Shown here in pieces: positions 8,673 to 14,384 of a stretch of 64,000 bases of DNA. Both the position numbers and the translations under genes were made by a program. Position 1 is the stretch's first letter. Every line of letters begins with the position of its first letter. Source of the DNA: Runella rosea (GTDB lineage: Bacteria > Bacteroidota > Bacteroidia > Cytophagales > Spirosomataceae); assembly GCF_003325355.1 (NCBI RefSeq), contig NZ_CP030850.1:682001-746000 (forward strand). Direction: 5' to 3'. The notes under the pieces were generated by a model. The model was not told where the DNA came from and did not search any database. It saw only the letters and a program-made list of their open reading frames with translations.

Positions 8673-9173
8673 TTAAGAAAGAGTGGCCAAAACTTCATCT
8701 AATCCTTCCATGGCCATCGTCAACCCTTCTTTGAAGCCCATTTGGATGGTTGCTTCGAGTTGAGCTAAGTCATTGTAGGTGATTAGAATCGTTACGAGAG
8801 TAGCATCGCCGTTATCTTGAAAAATATTTGTCCATTTTGATTGCGGTAGTTCGGTATTAACGTTTCCCTCAGCATCCGAAAAACCGTCTGTTCCGCTAAA
8901 ACTTTCTTTGGGTTGGATGGTTCGGTAGCTAGTAAATCCCCAATGCTCCTCGCCCTCAGGCCCGATCATCGCATAAAGCCAATGCCCACCTTCTCGGAAA
9001 TCCATCGTTTTGGTGCGGGCTTTCCAAGGTTTGGGTGCCCACCACTGGTCAAGGATTTCACTTTGGGTGAAGGCATCCCACACCAACGGAAGTTGGGCGG
9101 AAAATTCTCTTTTTACCGTGATTGAATTAGTCGCTTTGTCGACGGTAAAGTCCATTAATAAGGCATTTTTCAT
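8673..9173 (-). CDS. SRPBCC / AHSA1-domain protein
   Basis: This 166-residue protein has the helix-grip fold of the activator-of-Hsp90-ATPase-like (AHSA1) family: the opening ITVKREFSAQLPLVWDAFT, the WWAPKPW block, FREGGHWLYAMIGPEGEEHW, and a C-terminal long helix with the GFKEGLTMAMEGLDEVL pattern. Such proteins have a hydrophobic cavity and probably bind a small ligand; none is identified here. The start lies four bases after the arsR stop, so the two are almost certainly co-translated. ArsR-SRPBCC pairs are widespread. Confidence 0.9.
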   Translation of the reverse strand: MKNALLMDFTVDKATNSITVKREFSAQLPLVWDAFTQSEILDQWWAPKPWKARTKTMDFREGGHWLYAMIGPEGEEHWGFTSYRTIQPKESFSGTDGFSDAEGNVNTELPQSKWTNIFQDNGDATLVTILITYNDLAQLEATIQMGFKEGLTMAMEGLDEVLATLS

Positions 9174-9177
9174 GGTT

Positions 9178-9492
9178 TTATTTGTTTTTTAGGTTCAATA
9201 ATACGTTGTCAAGCTGGCTAAAGCGGTCTTCCCAAAGGGCTCTGAATTTTTCGAGCCACTGGTCTATTTCTTTCATTTTAGTAGGATTGAAGTGATAATA
9301 AATTTCCCGTCCCGACTGTTCCTGTCGGACCAATTCGCACTCGGTCAGGATTTTAATGTGCTTAGAAACCGCCTGTCGGCTCGTGTCAAAATGCTCCGCA
9401 AGGGCATTGGGGGTCATGGCCTGTAAGGCAATGAGGGCAATGATGGCCCTCCGGGTGGGGTCGGCAATGGCCTGAAATACGTCTCTTCTCAT
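9178..9492 (-). CDS. ArsR-family winged-helix repressor (non-metal type)
   Basis: The 104-residue protein is a compact winged helix: [19 protein letters not shown], then a recognition region [13 protein letters not shown] and the wing around [16 protein letters not shown]. The cysteine metal-box of arsenic or cadmium sensors (ELCVCDL type) is absent, so metal sensing is unlikely. It heads a run of seven minus-strand genes. Upstream lie two tandem dyads overlapping its promoter (9510-9558), which argues for autoregulation. The inducer may be a small molecule handled by the adjacent SRPBCC protein; that is inference. Confidence 0.92.
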   Translation of the reverse strand: MRRDVFQAIADPTRRAIIALIALQAMTPNALAEHFDTSRQAVSKHIKILTECELVRQEQSGREIYYHFNPTKMKEIDQWLEKFRALWEDRFSQLDNVLLNLKNK

Positions 9493-9509
9493 TACGTCTC
9501 TAAATTATT

Positions 9510-9558
9510 GTGCAACTAATCGGTTGCAAATATAAGTGCAACTAATCGGTTGCGCAAA
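9510..9558 (-). promoter_or_regulatory. arsR promoter with two tandem operator copies
   Basis: On the minus strand a TTTG (complement of 9555-9558) is followed after exactly 20 bases by TATATTTG (complement of 9527-9534), a full match to the Bacteroidota promoter consensus. Two identical 18-mers, gtgcaactaatcggttgc, lie at 9510-9527 and 9536-9553 with a 26-bp period. Each contains the dyad GCAAC-N6-GTTGC. One copy sits exactly between the -33 and -7 elements and the other just downstream of -7, the expected placing for repression. Confidence 0.85.
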
Positions 9559-9627
9559 TATTTTTTCATTTTTTTTGTTAAAATCAAAAATGAAGGAGGA
9601 TGAGGAGGTGTAAAAAAAGGAGTTAGT

Positions 9628-9660
9628 TTTGGGTATTCAATTAAAAATCAGGTACTTTAT
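9628..9660 (+). promoter_or_regulatory. Possible promoter of the 49-residue membrane protein gene
   Basis: TTTG (9628-9631) and TACTTTAT (9653-9660) are separated by 21 bases. The second element has one mismatch to TAnnTTTG. The gene start lies 35 bases downstream. Confidence 0.35.
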
Positions 9661-9695
9661 CTTGAAGTATTGGAGAAACTTAAATAGTAAAGAAC

Positions 9696-9845
9696 ATGAC
9701 AGCAGTATGGATTTTGGTCGGTATTCTTCTTCTTTGTTATGGCGGTAAAGAGCTGCGGAACAGTGAGCCTAACTGGTCCAGAGCGATTAAAATGGTTATT
9801 TTCTGGCCTTTTTCGTTGTTATTCAAGGGGTCATCCAAAGGGTGA
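9696..9845 (+). CDS. Small hydrophobic protein (49 residues)
   Basis: An ATG at 9696 opens a 49-codon frame to a TGA at 9843-9845. The product begins MTAVWILVGILLLCYGGKE, a clear first membrane helix, followed by a polar loop NSEPNWSRAIK and a second hydrophobic stretch MVIFWPFSLLFK with a basic tail. A possible promoter precedes it (9628-9660). It lies alone between the divergent arsR operon and the convergent DUF4105 gene. I do not recognise the family; a role as a small membrane-protein modulator is only a guess. Confidence 0.5.
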   Translation: MTAVWILVGILLLCYGGKELRNSEPNWSRAIKMVIFWPFSLLFKGSSKG

Positions 9846-9898
9846 TTTTAACGCAAGTTGAAATCGTATCATTTGTTGATTTTTTCAATTTTGCTAAA

Positions 9899-11125
9899 TC
9901 ATAGACCTTTGATACTTTGGGCTGTTTTAATTTTATTGGACGAGGCTTTTGAAAACCAATAATTCGCAAAACACCTTATGAGTAATGTAAAGCAGATGAG
10001 AAGGTAGGCATTGTTGAGGCGTTGGGGTAAAATAGTCCAAAAAACAAGGACTAGTGCCAATAACAAACCATTTACGAGGCTCATTTTCAGAAATATGGGG
10101 CTACGTTTTTTTGAAAAAAGTAGAAAGGATACTACGAGATTGAATGGGTTTGCCCAAAGAATATTCAGATTAATCTGTGAATGATGGGTGGTAAAAAACC
10201 ATAAAAAAAGGAGGAGCAAGCCCACCGCACCAGAAGTCAAAAATAAAGTAAAATCAAACAGTCGCGCAAATAAAGTTTTGTGAAGAGCAGGAAGGCTCAA
10301 AAGGCATGATAAGACCAGAACGAAACCGAAAATGGCTTTTGGGCTAAATTGATGATTTGGGGGAGATGCATTATTGAGTGCCTGAAATAAAACGACTTTT
10401 TCTTTTACCAAAGGCTCCCATGTTCCGTTTGACCGTATTTTGGCTTCATCGTAGTTCCACATCAAATAATCGGGTAAAAACTTAAATTGATCTGCCGTTA
10501 TTTTTTTATCCATGTCGATACCCAGACATGTCTCAATTCCTAATTCTCCCCAAGGGTTTTGCAACAAATAACCGTGCGTTAATTGTCGAATCGACGTACC
10601 AGTGGTATTGTGTTTTTGGGCGATGCTCTCGGGAGAGAATTTTATGTTTTCTCCCAACACTTTTTTTAAAGCGGCGTCAATACGGTTAGAGCAATTGTCG
10701 TAAAAATAATCATATCGGTACACGCTGTTTTGAGGCAGGGCATTGTTCTCTAAATAACCAAATAGAGCATTCTTTTGGTTATGATTGAGGTTTAGTACTT
10801 GTTGTGTAACAGTACGGTTTTCATAAACGGTCCATGAATAAAACGCTCGATAGAAGGGAGCAGTGGAAAGCCAAAAATTCAATTCCCCTTTGGTGAATCT
10901 CAGATAAAAACCTTTGTTAAAACTAAATGTACCGTAATTATAGATGTTGTCGATGCCCAAGTCAGGGTCAGAAATCCGTAATGCGCTATGACCAAAGGCG
11001 GTAAAGACTTCTTGGCCTGACCCTACGGTGATGAGGCTGATGCTTGAATTGGTGGTGAGTTGTGGGAAGGCCACTTGGGAAGCAAACAGAAAAACCCCAA
11101 GAAAGAGACGTACTTTTAGACTCAT
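9899..11125 (-). CDS. DUF4105-domain membrane protein
   Basis: The 408-residue protein has a signal sequence (MSLKVRLFLGVFLFASQVAFPQ) and an N-terminal DUF4105 (Lnb N-terminal-like) periplasmic domain. Its signature is ISLITVGSGQEVFTAFGHSALRI, followed by NIYNYGTFSF and a YDYFYDNCSNRI block with a Cys that resembles papain-like NlpC/P60 relatives. Residues about 260-400 hold several membrane helices. An enzymatic role on envelope lipids or peptides is suspected for the family but not shown. The start codon overlaps the stop of the DinB gene (ATGA on the minus strand), so the two are translationally coupled. Confidence 0.85.
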   Translation of the reverse strand: MSLKVRLFLGVFLFASQVAFPQLTTNSSISLITVGSGQEVFTAFGHSALRISDPDLGIDNIYNYGTFSFNKGFYLRFTKGELNFWLSTAPFYRAFYSWTVYENRTVTQQVLNLNHNQKNALFGYLENNALPQNSVYRYDYFYDNCSNRIDAALKKVLGENIKFSPESIAQKHNTTGTSIRQLTHGYLLQNPWGELGIETCLGIDMDKKITADQFKFLPDYLMWNYDEAKIRSNGTWEPLVKEKVVLFQALNNASPPNHQFSPKAIFGFVLVLSCLLSLPALHKTLFARLFDFTLFLTSGAVGLLLLFLWFFTTHHSQINLNILWANPFNLVVSFLLFSKKRSPIFLKMSLVNGLLLALVLVFWTILPQRLNNAYLLICFTLLIRCFANYWFSKASSNKIKTAQSIKGL

Positions 11126-11694
11126 TGGTGGTTGTCTTTTTCAAGAAATTCATCAATCCTTTGCTTCTGTCTCTCGTGATGACGAAAATGCATTTCCGCA
11201 AATTGAAACCATTCTTTTGCGCTGAAATAGCCTAATCCTGGGTGTTTTGTTTTGCCATTGTATGTACTTTCTGAAATCAATCTTCCAACTGCATAGAGTT
11301 CTTCTTTCAAACTCAAGAGGTCACTCAGGAGTTTTTCCTTCGAATCAGGTTGTGGGATGGAGGCGTTTGAAGGGGCTCCTTCAATTTGTACATCAGGAAA
11401 AGCGTTTTGTATAAACATGGTTATTGCTTCAGGTACAGCTTCTTGCAGGGTGTTTTTATTGGTGGATACACAAATTTTTATTTGTTCAATATAAAAACGG
11501 GTATCCTCGATAAGGTGCCCATATAGCTGCCCAAGCGACCAATGGGTTGGCGAAGGTTTGTTGCATAATTGGCTAAAGGTGTAGCCTTCCAGCGCTTTAA
11601 TCCATCGGTCTATGGTAGGGCTAAAATCATCCGTCGACCTAGAGAAATTTGTTGGGTGGGCGTAATCAGGCTTGTTACTTCTTGACCCTAACAT
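11122..11694 (-). CDS. DinB-family protein
   Basis: With the start at 11694 the product has 190 residues. It matches the DinB/DUF664-type four-helix bundle, with the pattern IDRWIKALEGYTFSQL, WSLGQLYGHLIEDTRFYIEQI and a late HFRHHERQKQRIDEFL helix whose histidines could bind a metal together with the earlier His. Members include thiol transferases and stress-induced metalloproteins; the substrate here is unknown. The start overlaps the 3' end of the lipocalin-like gene by 20 bases, and the stop overlaps the DUF4105 start, so three genes form a tight unit. An upstream ATG at 11766 is possible but would overlap more. Confidence 0.8.
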   Translation of the reverse strand: MLGSRSNKPDYAHPTNFSRSTDDFSPTIDRWIKALEGYTFSQLCNKPSPTHWSLGQLYGHLIEDTRFYIEQIKICVSTNKNTLQEAVPEAITMFIQNAFPDVQIEGAPSNASIPQPDSKEKLLSDLLSLKEELYAVGRLISESTYNGKTKHPGLGYFSAKEWFQFAEMHFRHHERQKQRIDEFLEKDNHQ

Positions 11695-12142
11695 ATTTTT
11701 CGATATTGATTCGGTCAACACCCGCGCCAGCCACTTTCTCCACGCCGTACTGGACGAGGGTATCATTTTTTATGCTGATGGCAAACGTAAATGCGTTCCG
11801 CTCCCAATCCCTGGCGCTGCAATAGTCCAACTGCTCGGTATATGTACTGTCGACGAGGGTATAACTGCCCCCGCCCGCCGAAAAAACGGCCATCGAGTCT
11901 TTTCCTTGATTCAAATCATGGTGTAAAAATGCGAAATGGCTATCGTTAATGATTTTAATAAACGAGGTATTTTGGGTATAATCCGTAACGGCCGTATCGC
12001 CTTTTTCAATGAGGGTGCCCGTCAGCAGCTTCCACGTGCCAATGAGGGGCGGAGAGGAAGATTTCTTGGAGTTATCAGTGGTTTCGGCTACGCACGACAT
12101 CAAAATGACGCAAAGGAAGAGACAAGGAATGATGATTTTCAT
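11675..12142 (-). CDS. Lipocalin-like lipoprotein
   Basis: The 155-residue product starts with a lipoprotein signal (MKIIIPCLFLCVILMSC, Cys 17). The mature part has the pattern LIGTWKLLTGTLIEKGDT ... FIKIINDSHFAFLHHDLN ... GGGSYTLVDSTYTEQLDY, which is typical of Bacteroidota lipocalin-like (DUF4488-type) small barrels. It is expected to be anchored in the envelope and could bind a small hydrophobic ligand; no ligand is indicated. It is the first gene of the coupled set with DinB and DUF4105. Confidence 0.75.
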   Translation of the reverse strand: MKIIIPCLFLCVILMSCVAETTDNSKKSSSPPLIGTWKLLTGTLIEKGDTAVTDYTQNTSFIKIINDSHFAFLHHDLNQGKDSMAVFSAGGGSYTLVDSTYTEQLDYCSARDWERNAFTFAISIKNDTLVQYGVEKVAGAGVDRINIEKYVRVKK

Positions 12143-12238
12143 GAGAAACTGGTTGATAATAAAGGGTTTATGATTGGCGCTTTTGGGGTTTTCGTTACCC
12201 TTGCGCCAAAGATAAGGAGATTGGCAGCGATAATACCG

Positions 12239-12631
12239 TTAGCGGTTATTTTTGAGTAATCCGTTGGGAAATATAATTGTGAGCAGCACAACAATCAGCA
12301 GAAAATTAAATTCTACACCGTTGCGGCCACCGCCTACGACAAACCAGCCTTCTTTGAAATGTACAAATACAATACCCATCACCAGAATAAAAATGGTAAT
12401 CCACGCGGCCCACTTGGTGTATTTTTGGAAGAGAAAACAAAACGCAAACACGACATGCGACCCTTTGATGGACCACGCAATCGGAACACCCAGCGGGGCA
12501 AACCCAATCTGATTAAGGTACAAATTGCCAAAGTCATTGACTCCGTTGTTAAACATTCCTGGAATACTGTGCATAACTAAAATAATAGCGACTGCCAACC
12601 GAAGCAAAAAAGTACCGTTAGATGGATTCAT
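12239..12631 (-). CDS. DoxX-like membrane protein
   Basis: The 130-residue protein has four predicted hydrophobic segments and the DoxX-family opening FLLRLAVAIILVMHSIPGMFNNG, including the conserved helix-breaking glycines and an asparagine-rich first loop. A polar loop KEGWFVVGGGRNGVEF precedes the last helix. Function is unknown. It lies 96 bp upstream of the lipocalin-like gene on the same strand. Confidence 0.8.
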   Translation of the reverse strand: MNPSNGTFLLRLAVAIILVMHSIPGMFNNGVNDFGNLYLNQIGFAPLGVPIAWSIKGSHVVFAFCFLFQKYTKWAAWITIFILVMGIVFVHFKEGWFVVGGGRNGVEFNFLLIVVLLTIIFPNGLLKNNR

Positions 12632-13009
12632 GGACTGAAAACGGGGTTGAAATTGGCGGGTAATTTAGTGAAAAACAAAGAACGTTTGCTAGATTTTTTG
12701 TGTAATACAATCTATCACTTTGGACAGTACCCATCATCGTGGTCAGTGTCTTTCAAACTACTAAACAGCCTTAAAGCGTCTTAAGTCCTCTATTTTATGT
12801 AATCCTGACGAGTGATTTAGCCCATTTTAGTAAGAGGCGAATACTTTTGAAGTTTTATAAAGCCTTCTTAGTGACGATTAACCACAATTGCGTCCAAAAC
12901 GAGTGAGTTCAACTTTGCTGAGCATGGAGGGGAGCATTATGTTCAAAATCTAATATTCAATTTAATCGGTCGACTCGGACGTATTTCTAAACTCAAATAC
13001 AATGAATAG
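12632..13009. other. Gene-poor AT-rich stretch, nothing recognised
   Basis: No reading frame with coding character, RNA gene or repeat was recognised here on either strand. Base composition is more AT-rich than in the neighbouring genes. It precedes a very small ORF and the repeat/MITE block, and may be decayed mobile DNA, though no transposase fragment is recognisable. Confidence 0.4.
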
Positions 13010-13120
13010 ATGAACCAAGAAGCTCTTTTTTGGCTCGAGGGCCTTTTGATTTTCTCTATAATTTTGGGGGCTCTTGCTCTAGTTTTATGGAAATTAATTT
13101 CATTTTGTAAAGTTATATAA
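13010..13120 (+). CDS. Possible 36-residue membrane peptide
   Basis: An ATG at 13010 opens 36 codons to a TAA at 13118-13120. The product has a charged start (MNQEALFWLEG), a hydrophobic core LLIFSIILGALALVLW and a basic end (KLISFCKVI). This fits a single-pass membrane peptide of the type found in type I toxins or small regulators. No antisense RNA or promoter could be shown, and an ORF this short in AT-rich DNA can arise by chance. Confidence 0.28.
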   Translation: MNQEALFWLEGLLIFSIILGALALVLWKLISFCKVI

Positions 13121-13180
13121 ATTCGACTTCTTAAATTCTTATCAAAATGGCGCTAACAATTCCATCGCTGTGTTTCAAAA

Positions 13181-13471
13181 TTAGTTTTTGATGGTAAAAA
13201 ATAAGTTCTATGGAGACACAGACCAAGGGGTTGAGACACCGACCACGGGTTAGTTTTTGGTGGTAAAAAATAAGGTCTGTGGAGACACCTAAAGTATATA
13301 CACAAATAAGGTTTGACAATTTTCACCCAATTTTATTTGGCAACCTGCGTCATAATCGCCCAAAATAGGCAGATATGGAGTAGTAAATACTTATTATTTA
13401 GTGCTGAATAGTATCAAATTCGGCTAAAAAAATGTGTATATACTTTAGGTGGAGACACAGACCAAGGGGTT
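13181..13471. repeat. 69-bp tandem repeat, second unit interrupted by an insertion
   Basis: Unit 1 starts at 13181 and unit 2 at 13250 (period 69). The first 39 bases (ttagtttttg-a/g-tggtaaaaaataag ... tggagacac) differ at only four positions. Within the units the word GAGACAC-A/C-GACCA-A/C-GGG occurs at 13213, 13233 and 13452. Unit 2 is broken after tggagacac by the MITE-like element and resumes at 13459 with agaccaaggggtt, exactly as in unit 1. Confidence 0.8.
13288..13449. mobile_element. MITE-like element (about 162 bp) with 17-bp perfect TIRs and 8-bp target duplication
   Basis: The left end cctaaagtatatacaca (13288-13304) is the exact reverse complement of the right end (13433-13449). 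The element is flanked by direct repeats tggagaca (13280-13287 and 13450-13457), or 9 bp if tggagacac is counted. Removing the element restores a copy of the 69-bp repeat that reads like the intact unit at 13212-13232. The interior is AT-rich with no ORF, so it is non-autonomous. The mobilising transposase family is unknown and not present in the window. Confidence 0.8.
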
Positions 13472-13487
13472 AGTAAGGGTAGATTAA

Positions 13488-14216
13488 TCATCGATGATAA
13501 CAAATCCCTTGTGGGGTTTGTGTGGTGTAAAAGTTAAGATATAATTCACAGATTTGTTTGGTAAAAGCAGTTGAATTGGTAGGCTCAATTTCTTTTAGAC
13601 TCATATTGCTGAAAACAACAGACTTTTGGTTTTTATCAAGTACCCATGTGTAAATCAACGAATTAGCTTTGATAGGAGTTGGTATGTAAGCCCCTAAGGT
13701 GAGCAGTCCTACTCCTAATCCTTTCCAACTTTGACTACGATAATTGGATTTAGTTCTCGTAAATCCCTTATGGTATGAGATAATTAATTGATCAATATTG
13801 TGTTCAGTAAAGACTTTATAAATCGTTTCGGAGATGACGTAATTGCCTGCTACTACCTGCTTTTGTTTTTTGCTTTTGGCATGATTGAGTTTTTCTCCTA
13901 AGGAAAATATTTCCTGATAGATAATTTTTTGTGTATTAACATCAATTTCAATGTGTGTAGGTACTTTGTCAGTACCAGTCATTTCAGCGGTATTACTGAA
14001 TAATTGATCAGTGGTTTGTGATGATAAAGTAGAATCATAAATCATATTATTTTTTTCTCCAATTGTACTAATTAGGGATATTGGTTTTAAAATACCTATA
14101 TTTTTTTTATTACTATTATCATAAGACTCATTTGAGTATTTAAATCCTGCACAACTACATAAGTATAAAATACAAAAAAGAAAAACTGCGTTAAATGTGA
14201 TTTTACAATAGGTCAT
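13488..14216 (-). CDS. Orphan hypothetical lipoprotein
   Basis: The 242-residue product has a lipoprotein signal ending in the lipobox LCSC (Cys about 22), so it is probably an envelope lipoprotein. No family is recognised. The mature part has a Lys/Gln-rich segment (NHAKSKKQKQVV) and a small hydrophobic patch LGVGLLTLGAYIPTPIKAN, which resembles a glycine-zipper turn. Codon use is strikingly AT-rich compared with carB next door. Together with the adjacent repeats and MITE this suggests recent acquisition or relaxed selection. There is no co-directional partner. Confidence 0.7.
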   Translation of the reverse strand: MTYCKITFNAVFLFCILYLCSCAGFKYSNESYDNSNKKNIGILKPISLISTIGEKNNMIYDSTLSSQTTDQLFSNTAEMTGTDKVPTHIEIDVNTQKIIYQEIFSLGEKLNHAKSKKQKQVVAGNYVISETIYKVFTEHNIDQLIISYHKGFTRTKSNYRSQSWKGLGVGLLTLGAYIPTPIKANSLIYTWVLDKNQKSVVFSNMSLKEIEPTNSTAFTKQICELYLNFYTTQTPQGICYHR

Positions 14217-14310
14217 TTGATGGTCGTATTTTTCAGCTAATTATTATGATAATGTATTGATTAATTCTTGTACAAGTATTTTTTTAGTAAAAAAATCGTT
14301 CTGCAATACT

Positions 14311-14357
14311 AAAAAAAATCCCTCATTTACTCCATACGAAACAGAGCAAATGAGGGA
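14311..14357 (-). terminator. Intrinsic terminator of carB
   Basis: The arms tccctcattt (14319-14328) and aaatgaggga (14348-14357) form a 10-bp stem with a 19-nt loop. On the minus strand the hairpin is followed by eight Ts (complement of 14311-14318). It lies directly behind the carB stop. Confidence 0.85.
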
Positions 14358-14384
14358 AATAGTTATCAAACGGTGCGAGGCCGT

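Noticed and set aside
9178-9492. Arsenic- or metal-resistance regulator
   Set aside because: The metal-binding cysteine motif is missing and the operon contains no arsenic genes.
13131-13319. Minus-strand 62-codon frame across the 69-bp repeat
   Set aside because: Its apparent protein repeats arise because the unit is 69 bp (a multiple of three); there is no start context, no recognised domain, and it enters the MITE end.
13181-13471. CRISPR-like array
   Set aside because: Only two units with a 69-bp period, imperfect repeats, no unique spacers of constant length and no cas genes.
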